A stretch of DNA of 64,000 nt from Pycnopodia helianthoides (lineage: Eukaryota > Echinodermata > Asteroidea > Forcipulatida > Asteriidae): NCBI GenBank assembly GCA_032158295.1, contig CM063260.1, positions 1,374,001 to 1,438,000 of the forward strand, read 5' to 3'. The notes under the pieces were generated by a model. That model saw only the letters and a list, made by a program, of their open reading frames with translations, did not search any database and was not told the DNA's origin. Position 1 is the first letter of the stretch. Each line of letters begins with the position of its first letter. The position numbers and the translations under genes were made by a program. This document shows positions 23,287 to 36,200 of this stretch, piece by piece.

Positions 23287-24240
23287 TGCCTCTATGGTAC
23301 AACACACATCTTTCATGTAATACACGAGACTGCTAATGCCTATGACTGGTGCATTTTGGTAAAATTGTTAGGGGTGAAGGCAGGGGGTACAATTAGTGTA
23401 CGTGTCCCAATCCCCGCCCTCAGTTGAAATCTGAACCGTTGAAAATAAATTACTAGAATAATCATGTAAAGCTTTTAAATATTAAATTGGTTATTTTTTG
23501 TACATTTATTGTTCTATTTATACTCGGACATGGACTTGTTTTTTGTACGTTTTTTTTTTTGGCTCCACGTCAGATTATCTTATAAACGGAATAATTCAAA
23601 TCATGTTTGAGGAAATTGCAAATAGAAACTACAGAATAAAAGGTGCAGGCTCCTTTCACCACCCGAAAAGCTAACATCATTTCGCCCATGATTCACTGTC
23701 TTGATGAAGAGTTGATATACATGAAGAGAACTGTCCATACCAATGTTCTTGGTTAAATTGGGCTAAATTGACCAGTTCTAGAATGATATAATTTTGTACG
23801 ATCTGACTTTGTGAATTTTAGTTGTCTTAAAGACTTACAGGTTTTAAACACTCGGTTTTCTTCTGAAATTGGAGAGAAGAACAAATCGAAGTATTTTGAA
23901 GTTATGTTTTTGCACAGATTTATTGTACACCATGAATTGTGTAGGATTTGACAACAGGTTGTTTCGTCTTCCCTAAACAAATGTTGTGCCACTCATGTTA
24001 TTCTCTAACGACCAAACAAGTGGACCGACATTCTTTCGAACGGACCCTGTTTGAAATGAATGCAAAACCCTCGCGGTGTGTTTGGTGGGGAGCTTGTAGT
24101 TTGGGGGCTTCTGGTACGTAACAAGTCTTGCGGTAGGCTTTTCGGCAAACATTTTAAAATACTGGAAGCACCAAAAGCACATTCTGCTGAAAGGTTTGAA
24201 GCTGCTTTGCAATAGGTTTGACAGGACCGCGTCTCTTTTG
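23287..24240. other. Non-coding stretch, nothing recognised
   Basis: AT-rich, short chance frames only. The last six bases (24235-24240, CTTTTG) form the left target duplication of the next element. Confidence 0.55.
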
Positions 24241-24761
24241 TACGGCGCTCCTCGAGTGCCATCCAACTTATCGAGATAACCAGATAATTTATTGCATCAA
24301 GTCGACTTTTCTGTGGTATAAGTAGACTTAGCGACATAAAATATCGTGTCAAGTCGACTTATATAATCAAGAAGTCGACTTACCTAGATAAGTTATCTCG
24401 CGAAGACAGCTTACATAATCGAGAAGTCGACTGACCAAGATAAATTATCTCACGAAGACAACTTACACAAATTACGAGTCGACTTACCAAGATAAATTAT
24501 CTCACGAAGACAACTTAGACAAATTGATTGTCTTAAGTCGTCTTGGCGAGGTGCTTTTTCTAGATAAGTCGAATTATTGTGTTTTGTAAGTCGTCTTGGA
24601 AAAAATAATTTATCTCGGTAAGTCGTCTTTTTGATTATTATAAGTCGACTTGATACGATATTTTATGTCACTAAGTCTACTTATACCACAGAAAAGTCAA
24701 CTTGATGCAATTTATTATCTGGTTATCTCGATAAGTTGGATGGCACTCATGGAGCGCCGTA
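24241..24761. mobile_element. 521-bp foldback element with 6-bp target duplication
   Basis: The ends are TACGGCGCTCC at 24241 and its complement GGAGCGCCGTA ending at 24761. The arms (TGCCATCCAACTTATCGAG, ATAACCAGATAAT, ATAAGTAGACTTAG and so on) match over about 115 bp. CTTTTG directly flanks both sides (24235-24240 and 24762-24767). The interior is built from repeated AAGTCGACTT-like palindromes and GATAAnTTATCTC blocks. There is no transposase, so it is non-autonomous. The superfamily is not determined. Confidence 0.8.
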
Positions 24762-24954
24762 CTTTTGCATCTTCAATTAGATCGCAATTCCTTGCGTGCG
24801 CTGTGGGGCGGTATGTAGACATTACCACGGGCCCAAGGTCGTCTTATCAACCCACTAAAAAATAAGTACAAATCATTGTTTATACCATGACGCTACACAA
24901 ATAGACAAACTTAAACAATAGCCGGAGAGCGTGACCGACAAAGGCTGAGGGGGA

Positions 24955-25402
24955 AGAATGTCGACATCATTGAAAGTAAGATGTCGACATCCCGAGATAA
25001 TTCATCGTGGGATGATAACATCCTAAAAATGTCGAGACCCAAACTATCTTTGGAGACAACATCCTATACTTTCAGGATGTCGCCATCCCGAGATAAAACA
25101 TACATGGAAGACGAAATTCTATTTTCAAGATGTCGTCATCCTGACTTAATCATCTTAGGATGTCATCATCGTACGTTCATGATGTCATCATCTTACGTTC
25201 ATGATGTCATCATCTTACGTTCATGATGTCATCATCTTACATTCATGATGTCATCATCTTACGTTCATGATGTCATCATCTTACGTTCATGATGTCATCA
25301 TCTTACATTCATGATGTCATCATCTTACGTTCATGATGTCGTCATCCTGCAGTAAACTATCTCAGGATCCAACAAGTTGGATGGCACCTCCAGAGCTCCG
25401 TA
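24955..25402. repeat. One-ended relative of the foldback element
   Basis: The right end, AAGTTGGATGGCACCTCC then GAGCTCCGTA (to 25402), matches the right end of the element at 24241-24761. No corresponding left end is visible. The left part consists of ATGTCGACATCC and CCCGAGATAA blocks, and the right part of a 22-bp tandem array. It is either a truncated copy or a sibling whose interior expanded. Confidence 0.6.
25159..25350 (+). repeat. 22-bp tandem array, nine units
   Basis: GATGTCATCATC occurs at exact 22-bp spacing from 25159 to 25335, followed by TTACGTTCAT or TTACATTCAT. The units are contiguous with no unique spacers, so this is a minisatellite, not a CRISPR array. Confidence 0.95.
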
Positions 25403-26586
25403 CATTTGACGCTCCGTGTTTAGAATTAAATTACATGTAGTATCGATCTTAATAAAATCGAATTCTGGAGTCGTCAAATACGGGCCGATTATGCATCCGC
25501 CATGATGTTTCTTTTCTTGGCGTTGAAAGCAACAAACATGGCAACGTATACAGTTACAAGGACGCTTGACAGCCCCGTCTCCCGGCCCATGGAAGATAGG
25601 CCCACTATTCATCCAGCCTTAAATTAAGTTTCACACAAGGTGAGCTAATACTTTGGAACTTCCCCTATTCGCAATATTGATGTAATTTTCCACCAACAAT
25701 GCGTGGCCTATCCATCACTCAACCACAAAAACAACATTTTTGGGGGTGCCGTCGTTTCGAACACAAATCCCCGTCAGCACCGCAAATTCCACGGTGGTTC
25801 AGTCATCCAGTTTTCTGGGCCGTGGTCTCTTATTAATAGAGAGGAAAATAAAGGTCTATGAGAAGCTTAAGAGAGACGGCAGAAATAGATGTCCGTGTTT
25901 CTCTATGGTGCCCTTAAGATCCCATAACGTGCTTTCATGAACCCGGCCGTTAATTACCTACCCACCACCGTATAGCCTAAAGGCCGTGTGCCCGTAAATT
26001 GACGAATTAAGCCGGCGGGTGTGAAACGGGCGTGCCGGTAGCTATTAGTTTTTCACGCCGGGCCGGACGAAGTTTCCCTTTGTCGCCAATTGGAACTTGG
26101 ATGGACCATTGAGGAACTTTAACACGGTAATTAGGGAACTGGCTAATTCGCGGGGTCAGGGACTTCACAAAGGCCTTGGTTTCACGCTTAACAACACATG
26201 TAAATTACCCATTTTCCCTTTTTACAATGGGATGGGTAGCTGGCCAGCTTTTCCTTGGCAGTCCCCTTTTATGAGGGGAAATTAAAACGCTGACAACAAC
26301 GCACCACTTTGGAAATGCTTCGTGGAAAGTGTTTTGAAATGTTTTTAGTGTGTGACATTAGTCAAGACATTTGCCAAGTTGCCACAGAGCCAGATGACAG
26401 AGCCAGACGACAATGGCAGACACGAGTCGGCAGATGGAAAGGGACTGATTGCCACTTTGTGAATTGTTTGTCCTGGCCAGTTTGTAGTCATTATTGTTTT
26501 CCCAATCGGTTGCATGTTCACTGCCATGAAACGAACTCGCTATACGGCCAATGGGGGTCTGTAAAAAAAATATATTGGTTGTTTAT
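25403..26586. other. Non-coding stretch, nothing recognised
   Basis: Moderately GC-rich near 25980-26070 with CCGGC-rich words. Frames of up to 97 codons show no known domain. Confidence 0.5.
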
Positions 26587-26860
26587 GTGCCCAATGTCAT
26601 AGAGTTGCTTCGAAAAGAAACCGTAACAATGCTTAAATATTACTTTAAGAAAAGAGAAAGCATAGTTTGTTTTCTGTGCCCAATGTAATAAAGTTTCTTT
26701 GAAAAGAAACTGAAACAATGCTTAAATTTTACTTTAAGTCAAAGAATTATTACTTTAAGAAAAGAGAAAGCATAGTTTGTTTCTGTGCCCAAATGTAATA
26801 TAGTTTCTTTGAAAAGAAACTGTAATACTGCTTAATTGTTACTTTAGGTCATTTGTATGT
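26587..26860 (+). repeat. Three tandem units upstream of the single tRNA-Phe
   Basis: Units start at GTGCCCAATGT (26587, 26676) and GTGCCCAAATGT (26785). They share GAAAAGAAACnGnAA, ATGCTTAAAT and TACTTTAAGAAAAGAGAAAG blocks. The array ends about 60 bp before the tRNA gene at 26917. Confidence 0.8.
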
Positions 26861-26916
26861 TTTAACCCAATGTCTGTAAAAACAAAAAGTTGCTCAAACA
26901 GCAATAAACGACATCT

Positions 26917-27021
26917 GCCGAAATAGCTCAGTTGGGAGAGCGTTAGACTGAAGATCTAAAGGTCCCTGGTTCGAATCCCCGGAGAACTTGTTTGAGTTCT
27001 GAATTGTCCCGGGTTTCGGCA
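26917..27021 (+). tRNA. tRNA-Phe-GAA: tRNA-Phe(GAA), T-arm insertion, single gene
   Basis: The body is consensus with perfect acceptor pairing. The insertion hairpin keeps AGAACT and AGTTCT but its loop is TGTTTG, two changes from the usual TGCATG. A T5 run follows at 27030-27034. The leader is unlike those of the arrays (CAATAAAC only 8-15 nt upstream), so it may be expressed differently. About 88 bp downstream an array-type spacer leads into a truncated second unit. Confidence 0.8.
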
Positions 27022-27108
27022 AAATGTTCTTTTTAGTCACTTTTTGCTCAGTTTGAATATTTCATGTGAAATATTCAACAACTGCAATATTTATCAAAAA
27101 TAGCATCT

Positions 27109-27116
27109 GCCGAAAT
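27109..27116 (+). pseudogene. Truncated start of a second tRNA-Phe unit
   Basis: After an array-like spacer (GCAATATTTATC, then GCATCT) the sequence GCCGAAAT begins a further tRNA-Phe and breaks off after eight bases. It shows that the solitary gene at 26917 was once part of a longer tandem array. Confidence 0.65.
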
Positions 27117-27120
27117 TTAG

Positions 27121-30100
27121 CATTTTTATTATTTTATATGTTTTAAACAGTAATTGTAGATTATGCTGGTTTTCCTTTTTATCAAATTCAGCCTCAATCA
27201 TTTAAATTTTATTCGTTTTAATTTTATGCGCTGTCTTTGTTTGTATTATTCACATCAATTTGACTTTTTTGACAGAGTGTTTTTTCGTCCTAAACTAATT
27301 AATGAAATCATAATATAGAGGTCTTCAAGGCTTTGCGAATCGACAACGGGCGAAGCGACCGGGGCCAGGGGGGTCCAGCGTAGGGTCTGTAGGGGTATGA
27401 CACCCAAATGACTTTTTTTTCAGTCGGTATTTTGAGCGATCGGGCTTCAAAAAAGCAGCAAAGCTAGTCACCCCAACTGATATTCAGTTTTATTTTTCGC
27501 AGATTTAAATCAAAATGTTCTTTCTGCAAGCCCTTCAACTTGCAAATCTGAAATCCCATTAGTCTTCTCAACACAAAATTCTCACACAGAAAGAATTCGA
27601 CACAAGTGTTTCCCGTATGTCCCTTGTGACTTTGACCTGCAGCTTTGGAGTTCTTTAAACTCTTTTTGAACTGCTGTATACGATAAAGAACAACCAAATT
27701 CCACTGAAACCGGACAAAAATAATAGAAGAAAAAGACGGGAGAATTCCCCAAAGTACATGACGCATGAGACGCAACTGGCCCACCACTCCTTATGGGTGC
27801 TCAGTCATGGCTCGCCGGTTTCCTGTTGAAAACCACGGGGCTGCCGTACCCGAAACAGACGGACCCATTCACGGTAACCCGACCACCCCCAGCCCCACAC
27901 GTGGCGCGCCCATGTGCGGCCCAAGTCAAGCCGCGAGACCCCTGCGAGTAGAAGAGGTCGACGCACACTCGCGACACGTGTTGCGCACGTGGGGTTAAAC
28001 TTTCGCGCGCCTTTTGAACCCTGGGCTCGCTGCACGGTGTAAACTTTGAACAGAGATGCTATTATTTCACCACAGAAAAGGGCGTGCTGGGTACGGCTTT
28101 GGCACCCCATGCCCAGATTTAGTCCAACCAGGCGGCAGAACAAGGCTCTCATTTAATCGGTCATTAATCAGAGAGCATTGATTAAAGATTGTCTCACCGT
28201 GACATGGCAGGTAGGAAATTAGTTTTTCGGGGAATAGTCGACCTGTCCCGCAAAACGCTAACCTCTTTGATTACGCCGAGACTCAATGTTGTAAAATTTT
28301 TATACGAGAAAAAAAAGCTTCACAAATTCATTCTTTTCCTGTGTGTGTCACACGCTACTTCCGGCTCCAAGGCTGGTACACGATTGTGTGTAATTTTACC
28401 CCAAAACATCGTTCATCGTTCAAAAGCAGTTATGATCGATGATGAACTTAAAAGACAACGAGTTTTTGTTAGAAAAGGCCAAGTCCAATTATGAAAGTTT
28501 TCTTAATACATAAAACTTAATGCGATTCCTATGGGCTTCTGGTACTCGTTGGAGCCAGCCTGTGTGAAGTGGGCGTGGCTTGCAGTGGAATTACGTCACA
28601 ATTCGAACGGTATAAGCTAATATGCGGGGTGCTAGTCACAAGCAATTTCTTTTTTGGGGGGTGCATATAACCCGATGTTTGCCATTATTAGTATGAGTTT
28701 TCTCTGACGTGCATTTTTATTGTTGTGTACCACTACCAAACAGCTTTATGAAGTTAGGCCCCTGTCAGCTCGAAGCAAAGTCATTCCAAAAGCATTAAAA
28801 AACACGCCTGACTTGGCCTCATTTCGCTACTACTGACAGCAATGTAATTATCCTGTCCACTATTATAGTAATACACGACCGCATCTTAGTGATAAATCAC
28901 TGCTGCAAAATGAGACCTACTGAATGCGAAGAAATTGTATTGTCACAAAGAAGAAACGTATCTAATTATCGCCAACTACATGCCGAAGCACGACCTCGTT
29001 ACTCCGATAGCATCAGTCGAAAAATGAAAAAGAAAAAAAATCTTATCGCTTAATACCCGTAATAATGCAGCAAAACGTTATCGCCTAAGTTTGACGGACG
29101 TCACTCTCAACAATAGTGCAATCCTTGTAGTTGATGCCAAATCTCTAATAGGGCGAGACGCGACATTTTCTCTAGTCAAAGAGAGGCTTAGCGATGATCT
29201 CGTTCACGCGACTAGTGATTGACATGTGCTACAAGGTCAATAATATTGGCTTATAGGTCTCGGCTATTAAGCGGTCCAAGTAACTTTTCTTTTGTAGAAG
29301 CACAGTACATGTTTGTGGTAAAAAGAGAAAAAGGTCACCATCCATTATACGCAATTATAAAAAGTAACTTTTGCATTATGAATGTTTATGTTTATAGTTT
29401 TTTAGTGTATGTGTATTATACGGAACTGTTTACAAAACGTGCATTGTTCAGATCTTCCGTTATTCCCCTCAAAATAATTGGAAAGGCACTGTTCATTATT
29501 GACAACAAATTCTAGTGTGACTGGTTACAAAGAAATTCAACAAAACATCACATTTTCCCTGAACGGTTTAACCTGTTACGTAAGTGAGATTGCCGTTCAT
29601 GATCATTCTTACGACTTAGTACCGTAAGTTACCGACAACGGTGAGGGCGGCACCCCCCCCCCCCCCTTAAAGGGAAAATGTTCGCAACAACAAAACCCCG
29701 ATTTTTTTTCTTTTTTCATTTTCTTTTTCCTTCTATATGTTTTTTATCGAGGAAAAGGCCGGAACGACGTGCAGAATTAAGAAAAAATGGCAAGCGTGCC
29801 TTCGAAAATACATCAGTGTGTTATTACGGTTGCTTTTGTTTTGACATTTCTGATTTCGTTCCAAGGTTCATAAACGATCTTCTGACGAGAAAAGACAACA
29901 TTTAATCCAATTTGTCCGATTCGGTGTTGACCTTGCTACGCCGGCTAATCGCGGCAGGTGCGAGACGGCTCTCTACGGTTGTCCGGTCTCGTATTGTTTC
30001 GAATAAATAATTGAGATTTATTGATAGTTGCTCAAGGTCGGATCTAATACTGTCACTCTTTGGTTCAGAAGCGGTAATCAAAACGTAACAAGCCGATATA

Positions 30101-30165
30101 ATTGACCGTGTTCAAGGTGAGCGTCGCTCTGGGCACGGTTTTGTAAAGCTGGTGTGCTTAAAACT
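27121..30165. other. Non-coding stretch with a CpG-rich patch
   Basis: 27780-28040 is CpG-rich (CGCGCC, GCGACACGTG and similar), with mutually antisense frames of 77 and 115 codons and no recognisable domain. A run of C lies at about 29654-29666. Nothing else was identified. Confidence 0.5.
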
Positions 30166-30358
30166 TTCGCTCGTCCCCAGCGCCTTGCCTTAAAACCAAA
30201 GGCGCTGGGATGGGCAAACGTATCGTTAACGTTAATGCTCAGTCCCATCATGCATCACACTCACACTGCAAGCACTGCACGCATGACGTACTTCCTGAAC
30301 AAGAATCTGTGCAAGCTGATTAATTAGCCCGCCCCAGCGGCCGTTGGGGCCGAGCGAA
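30166..30358. mobile_element. Mutator-like MITE, copy 1 (193 bp)
   Basis: The termini are TTCGCTCGTCCCCAGCG and, inverted at the right end, TTCGCTCGGCCCC followed by a diverged base block. The flanks CTTAAAACT (30157-30165) and CTTAATATT (30359-30367) match at 7 of 9 positions, a decayed 9-bp target duplication. A subterminal inverted pair AGCGCCTTG and CAAAGGCGCT makes a hairpin. The second copy is at 39327. It is non-coding. Confidence 0.8.
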
Positions 30359-30659
30359 CTTAATATTGGAACTGGTGCCCCGCAATTATGTCGTTTTGGA
30401 AATAAATGTCATCTAAAGGTATGGTCATAGATTGGTTGTTGCCAACGTGATGATTATTTATCGGCAAAGTTATCAAGAAAGATACAATTAAAGTCACGTG
30501 TGAAAGTTTCAGCTGAATACAGTGTCTACTTGATGAGACAACAGCAAAAACTGTCACGATTTTTTTTTATAAGAACGTCGAATCCTTCCTCGTTTAGCTA
30601 GGAGACAGCGGGTACCAACCTCTTCATCTCTGGCCGCAGCATTCGCGAACGGACACCAA

Positions 30660-30890
30660 TGCTCAGAAATCTGAGAAACGATTCCTGCATGAATCGTTTC
30701 TCAGATTCAAATGTTTTTGGGTGAAAAAAGTATGCAAACAATAGAACTATTACTTCAAAGGGAATTCTTTCTCAAGGTTTTTACAATCAACAGCTGCAAT
30801 GCTTGTCAGAAAAGAATCATTAATGAATCGTTTCTCAGTGATTCAAATGTTTTGGATAAACAATTTTGAAGGTGATACTTGGAACTCCTT
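30660..30890 (+). repeat. TTAA-MITE interior fragment
   Basis: Contains GAAACGATTC with its complement GAATCGTTTCTCAG and CTTCAAAGGGAATTCTTTCTCA, similar to the interiors at 5001 and 52145. A second GAATCGTTTCTCAG follows about 140 bp later. The terminal TTAA ends were not found. Confidence 0.5.
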
Positions 30891-31335
30891 TAATCTTCCC
30901 TGGAGTGTTCAAATTTTCAAAAACTTTCTTTAGGGGACAGCACCTTGCGTTTCTCTTCACGATAGTCCGTTTTATAATTTTGCTCTGTCATGCAATCTTT
31001 CATAAAAGCTGCTGTTTACATAAAAGTTGTTGGAAAGCTAAGCTTATAGCAATTCTTCCCAGTTATCATTACTGACTGAAATCGACTCTATTCGACGTTT
31101 AGGCCCATCCTGTTTAGATACTCGGTCTTTTCTACCGTATGCGTTTGGTGACCGGCATCTTGCCCTTTCATTGCAGACTTTCAACCACCCGCCCTTGTTT
31201 AAATATTTATCTTCCCACTTGGTTTGCCTTGAAAGGCGTGGGAACCAAGGTTCACCCCCCGTCTTAGCCCGAAGCCAAACCCAGACTGATAAACTCTGAT
31301 ACCGGACACTGCCTTCTTGTCACTCTGGACTTCTA

Positions 31336-31653
31336 GGGGTCGATTTCACAAAACTCTTCCTAACTTAGGACTAGTCCTAGGCAATGCTAAGAGATAGGTC
31401 TAGTCCTGGGGTCGATTTCACAAAACTCTTCCTAACTTAGGACTAGTCCTAGGCAATGCTAAGAGATAGGACTAGTCCTAAGTTAGGACCAGTACTTAGG
31501 ACTAGTCCTATCTCTTAGCATTACCTAGGACTAGTCCTAAGTTAGGAAGAGTTTTGTGAAATCGACCCCAGGTCCTAACTTAGGACTAGTCCTATCTCTT
31601 AGCATTGCCTAGGACTAGTCCTAAGTTAGGAAGAGTTTTGTGAAATCGACCCC
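31336..31653. repeat. 318-bp nested palindromic element
   Basis: Two direct copies starting GGGGTCGATTTCACAAAA (31336 and 31408) face two inverted copies ending in GTGAAATCGACCCC (31569 and 31653). The interior is repeated TAGGACTAGTCCTA-type palindromes. It looks like an inverted-repeat element inserted in, or duplicated within, a copy of itself. Confidence 0.85.
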
Positions 31654-34600
31654 AGGGCCAGTATGATGCGCTTTCAAGAAGTAGACATCCATGTAACCAT
31701 AGAGCAAGGATGTAACCCAGCTCATTTAAAAATCCATCAGTTCCAAATGAGAGCTGTTTTCGATGGAATTAAAATTAACAACCAGCGCGTGGTCGGAAAA
31801 AAACAAAAAAACTAAATTTGAACCAATTTTTCTCATATCTCAAATAAAAACTATGTCTAACCCACATTATGATTGCCGCATGCAAACATTTACGAGTGGG
31901 GTCAGACCTTGTTGTCACTAATGCATATACTGACCATCACCCCATTCAGCTAAACCAACGATCGAATGCAAAATCCGTTGTCGCCTCGCTGTCCCTTGAC
32001 AACTTACCGGACAATCTTACCGTCTGACCGGCTCAACTTTCCCACGGTTTTCCTCAAGGCCCTCGTCGACGCGTCAGTCAAGTTCCTTGTGGCGATAATT
32101 TATGACCTTTAGTGCAGAGAAGGTCGTCCGTGTCTAAATTGATGTTTTGCAGTTAATCAAAAGTTTTTACAACAATCGTTCATATATTTGTTAACACGTC
32201 ACTCCGGATTCCTCAGACGCCATGCGGTCTACCTCATTCCTGATCTAGACTCTTGGACAAACTTTGAGGGACTCCATGAAATTACAATAATATTTCATTA
32301 TTTCAAATAAAGTTACCAGACTATTTTTCTTGCGAACGTCGAAGTTCACCATGCCCGATATGGGGGTAGCCTCCAATGTTCCAAAACTTTAACACACTAT
32401 TTTACACTTGTCTAAAAACAACCCCTCTACAAATCCTCTAAAGAATTCATGAGATTCCAAGCACACAATGAAGACACAATAGATGGGGGGTACCACCATG
32501 TTCTATATTGGGCACCAATGTCAGGTTGATTTGAGTATGACTAACACAAGTTGGTTGCTTTTAAACAAAGCCATAATATACTCAAGAATATTGTTCGAAT
32601 TCTTCTTCATATTTACATACAATGCGAATTGATTGCAACAAAATGGAGTCTGTGTGGAAAGCCAGTATCCGTAAACGAGACCTCGCCATGGGCCAAGCCA
32701 CACCCCACAACTTCCAATCACCTGTTCTTTCTTTTTAAATCTACCGCATCATCCTATTATTGGACTCTTGGGTTTTGGTTGCTGCGTACACCGCGAAGCC
32801 CTCCCCCTTCAGGCGTAGACTGGTGTTGGGTCAAATCAAAAGGGGGGGGGTGTGAATTAATACGGTATCCAGACTTGCCCTTGGCCTGTATAACAAGTTT
32901 CATTTATCTCGCTCTCTAACGGATCTACCCAAGGTTTGATATCAATGGCTGTTGAGAACTTAAGGTAATTGTATCTCTTGTTCAAGAAAAGGCCTGGCGT
33001 GTCTTTTTTGAAGACATTTGAAAGAAACAAAAAACATTGTCATGACCTGGACAAGTTAAAAATGATGTATTGGTTTTGCGGAAGATTTGACACCACGTCG
33101 TGTGCCTGGAATTAGAGGGGCGTATAGAGGCTCAACCTCCTCTTCTAAGTCTAGGCAAACAAAGAATTGTTTTTCCCATAACAAAAGGCCGTAACCAATT
33201 GGCTCCTTACAAAAGGATATGGCATTACTGTTCCATTTATGTATCTAGAATTAACCCCAAAGACATGTTTTCCCATTCCCTGCGGAATTTGACCTTCCTA
33301 TAATGACTTACCGGTACGAATGGCAGAAAACCGATGATTTTTTTTGTGGGTAAAACTAAAGTTTCTTGAAACACAATTTTGCTCATTATATCGCTTACGT
33401 CCTTTCTCTTGTGAGTTGTCGTTGACTTCTTCCGGGCAAACAACGATAAATGACAAGTTAGAAATAAATAACTCGACAATTAACTTGTGTGAAGAGTTAT
33501 TGTATTTTGCCTCAATTAAAACATGACCGTTTCCATGACATTGATGCGATATTTCTTAGTTTTCCTCTTTTCTATATAGGACCCAGTTTTAAAGAACGGC
33601 TTTATTCGAAAATATTTATTTTGACCTCGCAAATGCTGAGCCATGCCGTTTCGGTTTACCCTGAACACAATATTTCGGCATTCTAGAGCCTCTGCATTAG
33701 AACCCCCCAAAAGAAAATAGTCTTATTACAGTTAACTGAAAGGTTAATTTTCTCCCCAAAGGAGCTATCATTTAAGAGTTACAGGGTGAATTAATTTCCC
33801 CATTGAGTTGTTTTTACGACTTCATGAGACGTAAAGTATGTGAAACTTTCACAGTTTGACGTCCGTAGGGATGGATATTTTTTACTAAAACAGTCTGGTA
33901 CGAAAATGGATATAGGGTTGTAGTTTTAAACATTTGATCTGCTTGTGGCCCATAAATTGTTCTTGCTTGTTTTGTATTAGGGCAGTTTGTATCTACTTCA
34001 TGTTGGTAGGGTTGCTTTTGTTGCCCGTACGGCTGGGAGCAATGTCACGTTGCTCGGCATCGTCTTCCTGATTGTCAAATGGGTATTCTGTCTGCAAACT
34101 AAGCAGTTTGGGGGTACTTTTGTTTGTTGGGGTGTTTGTTTGTTTGTTGTTTAGTTCGCTTCCTTTTAGAAGTGTTGACTTTTATTACAAGCGTCACTTT
34201 GTTTTGAAACACCTTGATCAGTGTGCTTCCGTGACGTTTGCATGAAACCCCCACCAAAGTACGGAACCTGATGGAGAGAACAACCGTTTGCGCTCGGTGC
34301 TGCTGCCTCCCCAAGGCGGTTGTATTTCTCCTCTACTCACGTCCGTTGGACATCAACTGACTTACGTAGTGGCTTATCGAGATGCCTTTCTTCAACAAAA
34401 ATATTGAATGTGCTTTCTATCTTCCTGTATCATTTGGGGGCAGTAATTTTAAACTATGAATCGAATCTTCTGCGTTCAATGTTCAATGTATCACCAATAG
34501 AGGGATAAATTCTGGGTGTCACACACACGCCGAAGACTGAAAGAGCCCTCGGCGGCGATATCCAACGGACACAGCGGGAAAATATCACACGGAGCCACCC

Positions 34601-36045
34601 GATATTCCCGCGGTATTCACGGCGCGCACAGTCCCGCTGGTTTCTCTCCAACTGTCGGGGAATAATTTACGGGACCGTTAGATTTCACAGGTGATAAATT
34701 TGTCTTGGGTTTCAGGTCCCACACCTCCACACCCAGTTTACAGAGGCCTGATTTGTCAAGGGAGACGGCAGACCGCAAATTGAAGCCATGCTCCGTTTGC
34801 AGCGTTTTGAAGAAGAGAGTCCCAGAAGGGTTCCCTTTCCAATGTGCCGTCTACGTTACGTAACTTTACAGTCTGATTGGATAAGTTCCTTATGTCCTGA
34901 CATAACAAAATATAATGAATCTTTCACTATTGGCGGACAAACTGCAATGGTTGAATTCGGCGTAGGCTCTACCATCAATTTTCCTGCGGAGTTATCCTGC
35001 GGACAAAAAAGTTTACCCCGCGTCTTGTTTTAAATTGTACGCTTCTATAGTGTTTAATGCAAAATGGACTAGACTTTGTAAATACAAAGACTACCATGCA
35101 TGGTGAAGTATTTCCCAGTGGTTTTTATTGACCAACCTTTGGTGTGTTTTTTTTTTGCAGAGCCTTTGGGGTGAGGATTTAATTGATGCAAGCAGGATAA
35201 CATCAACCCTGTTGTCCGACCATCAATGAACACCTCACCTCTTGGTACCAACAAGAATGAGGCCAAACCACTCTGAGCTGACCCCCATGACAAATGGAAC
35301 CAACTCTTGACCCCGAAGTCCCACTTTTTTCCCCGACGACACGTCATTAAGTCGCAGTGCTCTCATTCATCTTCCCAGCTCGCAAAAATCTTCCCAGCAA
35401 GACTAAGTTAAATCTAAAAATTCTTTTCATCAAACCGCATTGATTTTAAACCTTCACGAAAAAAAGTTGGTTCATGACTGAGAGTTCTGTGTTTTTCCAC
35501 CACAAGGTCATTTTAAATGGACCCGCTGTCAGATAGTGTGGTCAGCATTCGATTTCTGTTTTACCGATTCGTCTTCTTCATTCAGGGCGATCTCTTCGGC
35601 TTTTCGTAAACAAAGACAAGATTAAAACGTGCCGGTCACGTTTCGGTAATGGCACGCCGTCTGCATGCCCCCCCCCCCAACACCACCTCTCGAACAAGGG
35701 CCTCTTATAAAGCCACGCACCATCACTCACGAGTTTGACGGAGCGTTGAAAACGGGATGTGGTAAACGCAAAAAAGGCATTCATAAAACGCATTTAATAA
35801 AAACAAATGTCCACAAACGCAGTTTGAAGTCACACGTTCGCATGACTGTTTAGTTGAACCCTTGTAACTGAAAGCGTTGGAGCGCAACGATCGTTGCATC
35901 GTTGTGACAACTTGGAACACTTCATAATTCAATGAGTCCATTAGTCCATGACCAAAAGTAACAGTTTTAAATTGATGTCCGAATCACATACCCATCAGCT
36001 CACCGCCCTCTCTTTCCGTATGAAAATTCGTACTCATTGTGGATG
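31654..36045. other. Long non-coding stretch, nothing recognised
   Basis: 4.4 kb of mostly unique sequence. Frames of up to 122 codons (32551-32919, plus) show no domain I can name. There is a short TGTTTGTT-rich stretch near 34120-34150 and a C run near 35668. A GC-richer patch lies at about 34540-34650. Confidence 0.5.
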
Positions 36046-36200
36046 GAGGTTTTGAGATTCGAGGTTTTGTTTTCGAGTTTCAAGTTGAAGTTTTTGAGCT
36101 TCAAGTTGACTTTTTCGAGTTTTGAGTTGACTTTTTTGAGGCTTGAGTTGACCCTTTCGAGTTTCGAAAGTCGCAAACTTCAACTCGAAACTCAAAACTT
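36046..36200 (+). repeat. Degenerate tandem repeat, GTTTTGAG/GAGTTGAC type
   Basis: Roughly 20-24 bp units (TTTTTGAGCTTCAAGTTGAC, TTTTCGAGTTTTGAGTTGAC and so on), then an inverted segment at about 36170-36200 (CAACTCGAAACTCAAAAC). The open frames on both strands across it are products of the repeat. Confidence 0.75.

Noticed and set aside
25159..25350. CRISPR-like array
   Set aside because: The 22-bp units are contiguous with no unique spacers, there are no cas genes, and the sequence is eukaryotic.
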